From contig NZ_SJEX01000027.1 in NCBI RefSeq assembly GCF_005930495.1, positions 1 to 52,997 of the forward strand: a stretch of DNA of 52,997 nucleotides, written 5' to 3'. Each line of letters opens with the position of its first letter. Position 1 is the first letter of the stretch. The notes below the pieces were generated by a model, which saw only the letters and a program-made list of their open reading frames with translations, did not search any database and had not been told where the DNA came from. Origin of the DNA: Modestobacter excelsi. Its GTDB lineage: Bacteria > Actinomycetota > Actinomycetes > Mycobacteriales > Geodermatophilaceae. Shown one piece after another: positions 9,803 to 17,649 of the stretch. The position numbers and the translations under genes are program-made.

Positions 9803-9817
9803 CTCCCCGCCGGGGAG
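9803..9817. promoter_or_regulatory. Inverted repeat over the rnc ribosome-binding site
   Basis: A 7-bp perfect inverted repeat, CTCCCCG-c-CGGGGAG, immediately upstream of the rnc GTG. In the rnc mRNA it contains the only Shine-Dalgarno-like GGGGAG, so if the hairpin forms it would mask the translation start. Its role is inferred from position only. Confidence 0.4.
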
Positions 9818-9875
9818 CCTGCCACCGAGGACGCCGGAGCAGAGGTCGGCTGCGCCATGGTGCGGGTGCGCAGGG

Positions 9876-10055
9876 TCAGACCGCGAGGACCTGACGGCCG
9901 TCGTGCTGACCGCAGGTCGGGCACGCGATGTGCGGGGGCTTGAGCTCGCCGCAGGCCTTGTTCGGGCAGGGGGCCAGGGTCGGGGCCGTGGCCTTCCACT
10001 GCGACCGGCGCGAGCGGGTGTTGCTGCGCGAGGTGCGCCGCTTCGGGACAGCCAT
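9876..10055 (-). CDS. rpmF: 50S ribosomal protein bL32
   Basis: 59-aa large-subunit protein beginning [20 protein letters not shown], the typical bL32 N-terminus. It has four cysteines, C30, C35, C45 and C48, so it is the zinc-binding (C+) form. ATG at 10055, 2 nt after the DUF177 stop. DUF177-rpmF pairing is conserved across bacteria and fits a shared role in 23S rRNA and ribosome assembly. Confidence 0.97.
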   Translation of the reverse strand: MAVPKRRTSRSNTRSRRSQWKATAPTLAPCPNKACGELKPPHIACPTCGQHDGRQVLAV

Positions 10056-10057
10056 GA

Positions 10058-10765
10058 TCAGTTCTCCTCGGTGTCGGTGCTCCCGGAGCCCGGCTGGGCC
10101 CCGTCGGCGTCGTTCGCAGTGCTGTCGTTCAGGTCGGCGAAGCGCGCGGCCAGCCCGGCGAACCGGGGGTCGATCACCTCGTGCGAGTGGTCGGCGGGCA
10201 GGTCGTCCAGGCGCTCACCGCAGTCGACGCACAGGCCGGCGCAGTCCGGCGTGCAGGTCGGCGAGAGCGGCAGGGTGAGGACGACGGTGTCCCGGACCAG
10301 CGGAGCCAGGTCGAGCGTGTCGCCCTCGATCCGGCGCACCTCGTCCTCGCCGCTGGTGGCCTCGGTGGTGCTGCCCTCGTAGGCGTACAGCTCCTGGACG
10401 TCGAGCTCGAAGGTGTCCTCGACGGGGTCCAGGCACCGCGCGCACTGCCCGGTCACCGGGACGTCGACGGTGCCGCTGACCAGCACGCCCTCCATCACGG
10501 ACTCGAGCCGGAGGTGCAGGTGGACCGGTGCGCCCTCGGGGACGCCGATCATCTCGACACCCCAGCCGGGACGGGCGGGCAGCGTCTTGTCCCACTCGCG
10601 CATGGTCCCGGCGCGCCGGCCCAGCTCGCGCAGGTCGACCGTCCACGCCTTGGCAGCAGCCTTCTCCGCGGCCTTCTCGGCGACCGAGCGGGTCGCGGGG
10701 TCGGCGGCGGGGCGCTGCGCGTCCGTGGACGCGGCGCCGGGGGACGGTGCAGGGGAAGCAGACAT
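10058..10765 (-). CDS. yceD: YceD/DUF177 family protein
   Basis: 235-aa DUF177 (YceD) protein, a family linked to 23S rRNA accumulation and ribosome biogenesis and usually encoded next to rpmF, as here. The N-terminal 55 residues are Ala/Pro-rich and poorly conserved. The core holds [10 protein letters not shown] and a cysteine cluster (CTPDC, CVDC) that could bind zinc. The frame is open further upstream, but the ATG at 10765 gives the expected length. TAAGCT on minus at 10837-10842 may be the -10 of its own promoter, implying a leader of about 65 nt. Ends in an acidic Asp/Ser/Thr-rich tail. Confidence 0.88.
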   Translation of the reverse strand: MSASPAPSPGAASTDAQRPAADPATRSVAEKAAEKAAAKAWTVDLRELGRRAGTMREWDKTLPARPGWGVEMIGVPEGAPVHLHLRLESVMEGVLVSGTVDVPVTGQCARCLDPVEDTFELDVQELYAYEGSTTEATSGEDEVRRIEGDTLDLAPLVRDTVVLTLPLSPTCTPDCAGLCVDCGERLDDLPADHSHEVIDPRFAGLAARFADLNDSTANDADGAQPGSGSTDTEEN

Positions 10766-10836
10766 GTCAGTACTCGTCGTCGTCGATGGTGGGTTCGCCG
10801 GGAGCGCACGGGACGGCAGCGGCCGGACGGAGGTCG

Positions 10837-10842
10837 AGCTTA
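10837..10842 (-). promoter_or_regulatory. Candidate -10 element for the yceD-rpmF unit
   Basis: TAAGCT on minus fits the actinobacterial -10 TANNNT and lies in the 126-nt gap between sepIVA and yceD. No clear -35 is seen, so the call is weak. Confidence 0.35.
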
Positions 10843-10891
10843 CCCGATCCTCGGCCGGCCCCGTCCCGGCCTCGGGACGCACGCGGTCGCG

Positions 10892-11581
10892 TCAGGGCGT
10901 GCGCAGGTTCGTGCGCGCCTTCTCCACCGAACGCATCATGTGCGACAGCGTGTTCCCGAAGTCGGCGAGCCGGGTGTCGACGTAGTCGTCGACCTCCGCG
11001 CGCATCCGCGCGACCTCGGCGGCGGTCTGCGCGCCGAGGGCGTCGGCCCGGTCGACCGCCGTCCGGTAGACCTCCGTCTCGGTGAGCAGCCGCTCGTGCT
11101 CGACCTCACCGGCGGCGACCAGCTCGTCCTGCTGGCGCTGCCCGTCGGCGAGCAGCTGCTCGCGCAGCCGGCGGGCCTCGGCGACCAGCCGCTCGGCCTC
11201 CGCCTCGGCCTCGGCCAGCAGCTCGTCGGCCTCCGCCTGGGCCTGAGTGAGGATCTCGTCGCGCTGCCGGCGGGCGGTGCCGATCAGCTCCTCGCGCTGG
11301 CGGCGGGCGTTGGCCACGACCTGCTCGCTGTCGCTGCGGGTGCGCCCGGTCAGCCGCTCGGCCTCGGCCTGGGCCTGCTGCAGGATCTCGGTGCGCTGCT
11401 CGACGATGGCGCCGGCCTGCTGCACCTCCTCGGGGAGGGACTCGCGCAGCTCGTCGAGCAGGTCGAGCAGGTGGTCGCGCGGCACCATGCAGGATGAGGA
11501 CATCGGCACGCTGCGGGCGTTCTCGATCACCGTGGTCAGCTCGTCCACGGTCTCGTACAGCCGGTAGACCACCTCCGTCAT
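10892..11581 (-). CDS. sepIVA: DivIVA-like septation protein SepIVA
   Basis: 229-aa DivIVA-domain coiled-coil protein. The N-terminus has the short DivIVA-like segment VVYRLYETVDELTTVIENA, and the rest is almost continuous heptad repeat rich in Glu, Ala, Gln and Arg. Position between DUF177 and coaD, plus composition, match M. tuberculosis Rv2927c (SepIVA), a cell-division and polar-growth factor in mycobacteria. The function here is transferred from that orthologue position. Its ATG overlaps the coaD stop by 4 nt. Confidence 0.85.
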   Translation of the reverse strand: MTEVVYRLYETVDELTTVIENARSVPMSSSCMVPRDHLLDLLDELRESLPEEVQQAGAIVEQRTEILQQAQAEAERLTGRTRSDSEQVVANARRQREELIGTARRQRDEILTQAQAEADELLAEAEAEAERLVAEARRLREQLLADGQRQQDELVAAGEVEHERLLTETEVYRTAVDRADALGAQTAAEVARMRAEVDDYVDTRLADFGNTLSHMMRSVEKARTNLRTP

Positions 11582-12066
11582 GGCCGCTGCCTCTCCCTCG
11601 ACTGCGCGACCAGCCGGTCGTTGACCCCCTTGGGGACCAGCGACGAGACGTCGCCGCCGAACCTGGCGATCTGCTTGACCAGGCTCGAGGACAGGTGGCC
11701 GACCTGGGGCGCGGTCGGCACGAACAGGGTCTCGACGCCGGCCAGCTCGCGGTTCATCTGGGCCATCTGCAGCTCGTACTCGAAGTCGCCGACGGCCCGC
11801 AGGCCCTTGACGATCACCGGGATGTCCCGGTCGCGGCAGTAGTGCACCAGCAGGCCCTCGAAGCTGTCCACGGTGACGTTGGGCAGGTCGACGACCGCCT
11901 CACGCAGCAGGGCCATCCGCTCCGAGACGTCGAACAGGCCCGCCTTGCCGGGGTTGACCAGCACCGCGACGACCAGTTCGTCGTACAGGCCAGCGGCGCG
12001 CGCGATCACGTCGACATGGCCGTTGGTGACCGGGTCGAACGAACCGGGACAGACCGCTCGCCTCAC
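11578..12066 (-). CDS. coaD: Phosphopantetheine adenylyltransferase
   Basis: Fourth step of coenzyme A synthesis: 4'-phosphopantetheine plus ATP gives dephospho-CoA. 162 aa, typical. Nucleotidyltransferase motif GSFDPVTNGHVD carries T14-N15-G16-H17, and the C-terminal SSSLVK matches the family ATP-binding signature. The GTG start at 12066 overlaps the rsmD stop (GTGA), and the stop overlaps sepIVA, so rsmD-coaD-sepIVA are translationally coupled. Confidence 0.96.
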   Translation of the reverse strand: MRRAVCPGSFDPVTNGHVDVIARAAGLYDELVVAVLVNPGKAGLFDVSERMALLREAVVDLPNVTVDSFEGLLVHYCRDRDIPVIVKGLRAVGDFEYELQMAQMNRELAGVETLFVPTAPQVGHLSSSLVKQIARFGGDVSSLVPKGVNDRLVAQSRERQRP

Positions 12067-12617
12067 GACAGACGACCGTACCGGAGCACCGCCTCCCCGT
12101 ACCGACGATCACGGACTCCGATCAGCGGTGTCGGCCACTCCCAGGCCTGCTCCCGGCTGGACCGCTCGACGACGACCACGGCGTCCGGGGCCAGCCAGCC
12201 GTTGCCGACGAGCGCGTCCAGCACCCCGAGGACCTCCTCGACGGGGGTTGCGTAGGGCGGGTCGGCGAAGACCAGGTCGAAGCCGGCCGGGGCCGCCCCC
12301 GCGACCACGGTCGGCACGCTGCCGGCCAGCACCACGGCGCCGCGCAGGTCCACCGCGGCGATGTTGTCGCGCAGCACCGGCAGCACCCCGCCGCCGGACT
12401 CCACGAACACCGCCTCGGCCGCGCCGCGGGACAGCGCCTCCAGTCCGAGCGCCCCGGAACCGGCGTAGAGGTCCAGCACGCGGACGCCGTCGAGGTCCAG
12501 CAGCGAGCCCAGGGAGTTGAACAGGCCCTCGCGGGCCCGGTCGCCGGTGGGCCGCACCCCGGCGCGCGGGACCTTCAACCGCCGCCCGCCGGCGACTCCG
12601 GAGATCAACCTGGTCAT
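12063..12617 (-). CDS. rsmD: 16S rRNA (guanine-966 N2)-methyltransferase RsmD
   Basis: SAM-dependent methyltransferase modifying G966 of 16S rRNA. 184 aa. SAM-binding loop LDLYAGSGALGLEA (48-61) and catalytic DPPY (119-122) are intact. ATG at 12617. It is 79 nt downstream of recG, and that gap is almost filled by structured element B. Confidence 0.95.
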   Translation of the reverse strand: MTRLISGVAGGRRLKVPRAGVRPTGDRAREGLFNSLGSLLDLDGVRVLDLYAGSGALGLEALSRGAAEAVFVESGGGVLPVLRDNIAAVDLRGAVVLAGSVPTVVAGAAPAGFDLVFADPPYATPVEEVLGVLDALVGNGWLAPDAVVVVERSSREQAWEWPTPLIGVRDRRYGEAVLRYGRLS

Positions 12618-12641
12618 GCCGTCCGCCTCGTCCAGTCGTGC

Positions 12642-12697
12642 GGCCCCGTCCAGAGGCCCGTCCCGAGCTTGCGAGGGATGAGGAGGGCGAGGTCCTT
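12642..12697 (-). repeat. Structured 3'-end element, copy B
   Basis: 56-nt copy on minus. Its first A is the last base of the recG stop codon. Layout: AAGGA; CCTCGCCC; TC; CTCATCCC; loop TCGCAAGCTC; GGGACGGG; CCTCT; GGACGGGG; CC. The outer arms pair at 7 of 8 positions with one wobble, and the inner arms carry one mismatch and one wobble. This is the most decayed copy, and it lies between two same-strand genes, recG and rsmD. Confidence 0.82.
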
Positions 12698-14889
12698 CAC
12701 GCCTTCTCCAGGTAGTCGGCGCGCTCGTCCATCGCCAGTGCGGCGACCGCGGCGGCCAGCTCCGGGTGGTCGGCGAGGCCCCCGCCCTGCTCGACCAGGG
12801 CGGTCGCCTCGGCCCGCGCCTCGGCGATCAGCGTCTCGTCGTCCAGCAGCGAGAGCAGCTTCACGTTGGAGCGGCGGCCGGACTGCGCGGCGCCGAGCAC
12901 GTCGCCCTCCCGGCGGGTCTCCAGGTCCAGCCGGGCCAGCTCGAAACCGTCGGTGGTGCCGGCGACGGCGGCCAGCCGCTGGCCGGTCGCCGACGAGCTG
13001 GACGCCTCGGTGACCAGCAGGCACAGCCCGGCGTGCTCGCCCCGCGCCACCCGGCCGCGCAGCTGGTGCAGCTGGCTGACGCCGAACCGGTCGGCGTCCA
13101 TCACCACCATCACCGTGGCGTTGGGCACGTCGACGCCGACCTCGACGACGGTGGTGGCGACCAGCACGTCGACCTCGCCGGCGGCGAAGGCCCGCATCCG
13201 GGCCTCCTTCTCCTCCGGGGGCATCCGGCCGTGCAGCACCTCGACCCGCAGCGCCGACAGCGGGCCCGAGCGCAGGCCCTCGGCGACGTCGAGCACGGCC
13301 AGCGGCGGGCGGCGGTCGCTGGTGCCGGCGTCCTCCGGCGGGGCGCCGTCGGCGTCGTCCGGCCCGTCGTCGTCCTTGGCCGTGTCCTCCAGGTCGCCGA
13401 TCCGGGGGCACACGACGTAGGCCTGCCGCCCGGCCGCGACCTCCTCCCGCACCCGGGCCCAGGCGCGGTCCAGCCAGGCCGGCTTGTCCTTCACCGGGAC
13501 CACGGAGCTGGAGACCCCGCCCCGGCCGGCGGGCAGCTGGCGCAGCGTGGAGGTCTCCAGGTCGCCGTAGACGGTCATGGCCACCGTGCGCGGGATCGGC
13601 GTCGCCGTCATCACCAGCACGTGCGGCGGGCGGGTGCCCTTGGCGCGCAGCGCGTCCCGCTGCTCGACGCCGAAGCGGTGCTGCTCGTCGACGACGACCA
13701 GGCCGAGGTCGGCGAACTCGACGCCCTCCTGCAGCAGCGCGTGGGTGCCGACGACGATGCCGGCGCTGCCGTCGGCGACCGCGGCCCGGGCCTCCCGCCG
13801 GGCGGCGGCCTTCTGCGACCCGGTCAGCAGCACCACCCGGGTGCCCGCCGGGTCGCCGTCCAGCTCACCGGCCCGGGCCAGTGGCCCAAGGATGGCGGCC
13901 AGGCTGCGGGCGTGCTGCGCGGCGAGCACCTCGGTGGGCGCCAGCAGCGCCGCCTGGCCACCGGCGTCGACCACCTGGGCCATCGCGCGCAGCGCGACGA
14001 CGGTCTTGCCCGAGCCGACCTCGCCCTGCAGCAGCCGGTTCATCGGCTGCACCCGGGCCAGCTCGGCGGCCAGCTCCTCGCCGACCTCCCGCTGCCCCTC
14101 GGTGAGGGAGAACGGCAGCGCGGCGTCCACGGCGTCCAGCAGTCCGCCGCTGCGCCGCGGTCGCTCGATGCCGGGCTCCAGCGCGGCAGCCCGGCGACGG
14201 GCGGCGAGCGTGCACTGCAGCACCAGCGCCTCGTCCCACTTCAGCCGCTCGTCGGCGAACTCGACCTGGGCCACCGACTCGGGACGGTGCTTGTAGACCA
14301 GCGCCGTGGCCAGCGACGGCAGGCCGTGCCGGTCGCGCACCGGCTCGGGGATGGGGTCGTCAAGCAGGGCCTCGAGCGAGCGCCGGTCGTCCAGCAGGAG
14401 CTTGACCGACTTCTGGATCACCCAGCTGGAGACGTCCTTGCTGGCCGGGTAGATCGGCACCAGGGCGCGGGCCCAGTCGTCGTCGTCCCCGGTGATGATG
14501 TGGCAGTCCGGGTGGGTGAACTGCAGGTCGTTCTGCCACTTCCCCACCGAGCCGGCGAACAGCCCCCACTCGCCGACGGCGAGGTGGGCGTGCCGGTGGT
14601 TGAAGAAGACCAGCCGCATGCTCCCGGCGCCGTCGCCCACGGTGACCTCGGTCAGCGTGCCGGGGCGCCGCTGCATCTTGCGGGTGCTGACGCTCTTGAC
14701 CTGGGCCAGCACCGTCACCCGGTCGCCGACCTGCAGGTCGTCGAGCCGGGACATCTCACCGCGCCGGGCGTAGCGGCGCGGGTAGTGCCGCAGCAGGTCG
14801 CGCACGGTGCGCAGCTGCAGCTGGTCGGTCATCACCTTCGCGGTCTTGGGACCGAGCACCCGGACCAGGTCGGTGTCCATGGTCACCAT
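12697..14889 (-). CDS. recG: ATP-dependent DNA helicase RecG
   Basis: Branch-migration helicase that remodels stalled forks and recombination intermediates. 730 aa. An N-terminal wedge/OB region (GDRVTVLAQVKSV) is followed by helicase domain 1 with Walker A GEVGSGKT (about residue 295) and DEQH (about 400), then SATP-equivalent MTATPIPRT, and domain 2 with TTVVEVGVDVPNA and QLRGRVGR-like HQLRGRVARG. ATG at 14889 overlaps the stop of the DhaL-domain gene (ATGA), so the pair is coupled as in many actinobacteria. Domain 2 begins after an acidic insertion near residue 505-520 (Asp-rich). Confidence 0.96.
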   Translation of the reverse strand: MVTMDTDLVRVLGPKTAKVMTDQLQLRTVRDLLRHYPRRYARRGEMSRLDDLQVGDRVTVLAQVKSVSTRKMQRRPGTLTEVTVGDGAGSMRLVFFNHRHAHLAVGEWGLFAGSVGKWQNDLQFTHPDCHIITGDDDDWARALVPIYPASKDVSSWVIQKSVKLLLDDRRSLEALLDDPIPEPVRDRHGLPSLATALVYKHRPESVAQVEFADERLKWDEALVLQCTLAARRRAAALEPGIERPRRSGGLLDAVDAALPFSLTEGQREVGEELAAELARVQPMNRLLQGEVGSGKTVVALRAMAQVVDAGGQAALLAPTEVLAAQHARSLAAILGPLARAGELDGDPAGTRVVLLTGSQKAAARREARAAVADGSAGIVVGTHALLQEGVEFADLGLVVVDEQHRFGVEQRDALRAKGTRPPHVLVMTATPIPRTVAMTVYGDLETSTLRQLPAGRGGVSSSVVPVKDKPAWLDRAWARVREEVAAGRQAYVVCPRIGDLEDTAKDDDGPDDADGAPPEDAGTSDRRPPLAVLDVAEGLRSGPLSALRVEVLHGRMPPEEKEARMRAFAAGEVDVLVATTVVEVGVDVPNATVMVVMDADRFGVSQLHQLRGRVARGEHAGLCLLVTEASSSSATGQRLAAVAGTTDGFELARLDLETRREGDVLGAAQSGRRSNVKLLSLLDDETLIAEARAEATALVEQGGGLADHPELAAAVAALAMDERADYLEKA

Positions 14890-16517
14890 CACTCCACCCC
14901 CACCAGCAGCGGCACGGCGCCGGCACCACCGGCGTACCGGACCACCTCGACCGTGGGGTGCGCCGCCGCCAGGTGCGCGGACACGGCGTCGCCCAGGGCG
15001 GCGTCCGCCCCCACGACCAGGGTCGCCATCTCCCCGCCGGCCGAGAGCAGGCGGTCGAGCAGGTCCCGGGCCACCGTGGCGGGATCCGCGCCGATCACGA
15101 CGACGTCGCCCTCCGCGCTGCCCAGCACGTCGCCGGGGGCGCACCGCCCGGCCGAGGTGAGGGCCTCCTGGTCGGCGACCGTGACCTCGGCCCAGCGGGT
15201 GGCCGCGGCCGCCTCGGCCAGCGCGACGACATCGTCACCGAAGCGGCGGGCCGGGTCGGCGACGGCCAGCGCGGCCAGCCCCTGCACCGGCGACCGGGTG
15301 GGGACGACGACCACGTCCCGGCCCTCGGCGCGGGCGCGGTCGGCGGCCCGGCCGGCCGGGGCGATCGCCGCGGCGGCGTTGGGCAGCACGACGACCTGCT
15401 CGGCGCCGGTGCCGAGGACGGCGCCCAGCACGTCGTCCTCGTGCACCTCGTCGACCGGCGCGGTGAGGACCGCGACGCCCTCCCCCGCGAACAGCTCGGC
15501 CAGCCCGGCCGCGCAGGCCAGCGCGACGACCGCCCGGACGCCCGGGGCCGCGGCCGGCGGGCGCGGCGGCGCCAGCGCGGTGACCGAGATGCGGTGCGGC
15601 CGGCCGGCCTCGATGCCGGCCTCGAGCGCGGCCCCGACGTCGGAGACGTGCACGTGCACGTTCCACTCGCGTCCGGCGGGGGTGTCGACGCCGACCACCA
15701 CCAGGCAGTCCCCGAGCTCGGCGAGCCGGGCCTGCAGCCGGGCGACGGCGTCCGGGTCGGAGTCGGCGAGCAGGAACTGCACCTCGCTGCCGGGACCGGG
15801 AGCCGGCGGGCCGGGCACCACGGCCGGGGGCCGCCGGGGGCGGGCCGGGCGGCCGCCCAGCGGAGGCCGGACCGGCGCCACCCCGGTCACCGTGCCGACC
15901 AGGGCGTCCAGCACCAGGCACCAGCCCGCGCCCCCGGCGTCGACGACCCCGGCGTCCCGGAGCGCGGCGAGCTGGCCGGTGGTGGCCTGCAGCGCGGTGA
16001 GCGCGCCGTCGGCGGCCGCCCGGACGACGTCGGCGAGCCCGGTCCGCCCCGCGGCCACCGCGGCGGCCGCGGCCTCGGCACCCGACCGCGCCACGGTGAG
16101 GAAGGTGCCCTCCTCGGGGTCGGCGACGGCGCCGTACGCGGTCCGCGAGGCGCTGGTGAGCGCCGTGGCGAGCACCTCGCCGTCGACCTCGGGGGTGTCG
16201 GCCAGCCCGTCGGCGAGACCGCGCAGCAGCTGGGCGAGGATCGCGCCGGAGTTGCCGCGGGCCCCGAGCACCGCACCCCGGGCGAGCACCGCCCACGGCG
16301 ACTCCGGCCGCCGGCCGCCGTCGTCCCGCGCGGCCTGCAGGGCGGCGTCCAGGGCCGCGTGCCCGGCCGCGGCGGTGAGCAGCAGGTTGGTGCCGGTGTC
16401 CCCGTCGGGCACCGGGAAGACGTTGAGCTCGTCGAGCCGGCCGCGGGCCGCGCCGAGGCTGTCGACGACGGCACGACTCCACCGGCCGACCGCGGCGTCG
16501 TCCAGCGCCCTCAGCAC
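14889..16517 (-). CDS. DAK2/DhaL domain protein (YloV/FakA-like kinase subunit)
   Basis: 542-aa protein with an N-terminal DhaL (DAK2) nucleotide-binding domain: NVFPVPDGDTGTNL (32-45) supplies the Mg-ATP Asp residues, and GARGNSGAILAQLL follows. The C-terminal half is the YloV/FakA-type domain. Family knowledge: FakA with a DegV-type FakB phosphorylates fatty acids, and no FakB is in the window. The frame is open upstream of 16517 to a stop beyond 16697, but the GTG at 16517 (MLRALDDAAVGRW) starts where the family alignment should begin; a GTG slightly upstream is possible. Operon with recG, divergent from rpmB. Confidence 0.85.
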   Translation of the reverse strand: MLRALDDAAVGRWSRAVVDSLGAARGRLDELNVFPVPDGDTGTNLLLTAAAGHAALDAALQAARDDGGRRPESPWAVLARGAVLGARGNSGAILAQLLRGLADGLADTPEVDGEVLATALTSASRTAYGAVADPEEGTFLTVARSGAEAAAAAVAAGRTGLADVVRAAADGALTALQATTGQLAALRDAGVVDAGGAGWCLVLDALVGTVTGVAPVRPPLGGRPARPRRPPAVVPGPPAPGPGSEVQFLLADSDPDAVARLQARLAELGDCLVVVGVDTPAGREWNVHVHVSDVGAALEAGIEAGRPHRISVTALAPPRPPAAAPGVRAVVALACAAGLAELFAGEGVAVLTAPVDEVHEDDVLGAVLGTGAEQVVVLPNAAAAIAPAGRAADRARAEGRDVVVVPTRSPVQGLAALAVADPARRFGDDVVALAEAAAATRWAEVTVADQEALTSAGRCAPGDVLGSAEGDVVVIGADPATVARDLLDRLLSAGGEMATLVVGADAALGDAVSAHLAAAHPTVEVVRYAGGAGAVPLLVGVE

Positions 16518-16591
16518 GCCCGGCAGGGTACCGGGGGTCGCCGACAGGACCGGTCCACGCGTGCCCACCCGGGCCGCCGGGCCGGGGTGGG

Positions 16592-16621
16592 CCGACAGCG
16601 GTCCCGGACACCGGTTACAGT
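16592..16621 (+). promoter_or_regulatory. rpmB: Candidate promoter for rpmB
   Basis: A TACAGT -10 (16616-16621) lies 18 nt after CCGACA (16592-16597), which keeps the GACA half of the consensus -35. The predicted transcript starts near 16628, about 90 nt before the rpmB GTG. Confidence 0.4.
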
Positions 16622-16717
16622 GGTGTCCAGCGTGTGCGTGGCTGGTGTCTGCCCTCGGGCCTCCAGCGGCACCGCGACCTGACTTCAGTTGGACCAATTC
16701 TCTGGGAGTGATCGACC

Positions 16718-16909
16718 GTGGCTGCCGTGTGCGACGTGTGTGGCAAGGGCCCCGGTTTCGGCATGTCGGTGTCCCACTCGCACCGCCGTACGCCGCGCCG
16801 TTGGAACCCGAACATCCAGGCCGTGAAGGCCGTCGTCGGTGCCGGCACCCGCCGCCGCATCAACGCCTGCACCTCCTGCATCCGCGCGGGCAAGGTCGTC
16901 CGCGGCTGA
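16718..16909 (+). CDS. rpmB: 50S ribosomal protein bL28
   Basis: 63-aa large-subunit protein. It begins [15 protein letters not shown] and has two CxxC pairs (C5-C8 and C51-C54), so this is the zinc-binding (C+) paralogue. GTG start at 16718, with GGGAG 11 nt upstream. Divergent from the DhaL/recG operon as in other actinobacteria. Followed by structured element C and then a strong hairpin. Confidence 0.97.
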   Translation: MAAVCDVCGKGPGFGMSVSHSHRRTPRRWNPNIQAVKAVVGAGTRRRINACTSCIRAGKVVRG

Positions 16910-16911
16910 AC

Positions 16912-16967
16912 AAGGACCCCGTCCTCCTCGCCCCTCGCACGCTCGGGGCGAGCCTCTGGACGGGGCC
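16912..16967 (+). repeat. Structured 3'-end element, copy C (best-paired)
   Basis: 56-nt copy on plus, starting 2 nt after the rpmB stop. Layout: AAGGA; outer CCCCGTCC (16917-16924); TC; inner CTCGCCCC (16927-16934); loop TCGCACGCTC; inner GGGGCGAG (16945-16952); CCTCT; outer GGACGGGG (16958-16965); CC. Both 8-bp stems are perfect but differ in sequence from copies A, D and F, with matching changes in both arms. Confidence 0.88.
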
Positions 16968-16980
16968 GAAGAGCGCGACG

Positions 16981-17014
16981 AAGACCCCGGAGGCTCGATG
17001 GCCTCCGGGGTCTT
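16981..17014. terminator. Strong bidirectional hairpin between rpmB and the kinase-like gene
   Basis: A 14-bp perfect stem (arms 16981-16994 and 17001-17014, starting AAGACCCCGG) with a 6-nt loop lies between two convergent genes. There is only a short T-content after the stem (TCTTCT on plus), as is common for high-GC terminators. Confidence 0.8.
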
Positions 17015-17022
17015 CTGCGTGC

Positions 17023-17649
17023 TCAGGTGCCGATGCCGCGGGCGCGGGCGGCGGTGACCACCAGCTCGACCACCGCGTCGTGCGGCAGGGCCGTGCTGTC
17101 GACCACCAGGTGGTAGTGCCGGGACTCGGCCGGGTCGCAGCGGTAGAAGTGCCGCACGTAGGCGACCCGGGCCCGGTCGGCGGCCTCCTGCTCGCGGCGC
17201 ACCTCGTCCTCCGGGCGGCCGGAGTGCGCGACCGCGGCGGCCAGCCGCCGCCCCGGCGGCCCGTCCAGCCGCACGTGCAGCACGTCGGGGCGGTCCCGCA
17301 GCACCATCGCCGCCGCCCGGCCGAGCACCACCCCACCCGGTCCCTCGACGATCTCGCCGAGCACCCGCTCGGTCTGCACCCGGTAGGCCCGCTCGTCGGG
17401 GAGCGCGGACGTCGGGAGCACCCCGCCGACCGGGTCGGGCATCGTGCCCAGCGAGCTCACCAGCCGCCACAGGCCGCGGGTGACGGTCTCGTCGTTGGCC
17501 TCCGCCTCGGCGACGGGGACCCCCAGCCGCCCGGCGACCTGGGCCGGGATGACCCGGTCGTGGAAGGGCAGCCCCAGGCGCTGGGCGACGGCCGGGGCGA
17601 TCTCGGCACCGCCGGCACCGAAGGACGCCGACACGGTCACGACGCCCAT
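17023..17649 (-). CDS. Cytidylate kinase-like family protein
   Basis: 208-aa protein of the cytidylate-kinase-like P-loop family. It starts MGVVTVSASFGAGGAEIAPAVAQRLG, a modified P-loop (SFGAGG rather than GPSGSGKGT), and contains GRAAAMVLRDRPDVLHVRLDG, equivalent to the NMP-kinase core strand. The true NMP substrate is not readable. ATG at 17649; it overlaps the GNAT gene end by 13 nt, and thiL-GNAT-kinase form an overlapping trio. Confidence 0.75.
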   Translation of the reverse strand: MGVVTVSASFGAGGAEIAPAVAQRLGLPFHDRVIPAQVAGRLGVPVAEAEANDETVTRGLWRLVSSLGTMPDPVGGVLPTSALPDERAYRVQTERVLGEIVEGPGGVVLGRAAAMVLRDRPDVLHVRLDGPPGRRLAAAVAHSGRPEDEVRREQEAADRARVAYVRHFYRCDPAESRHYHLVVDSTALPHDAVVELVVTAARARGIGT

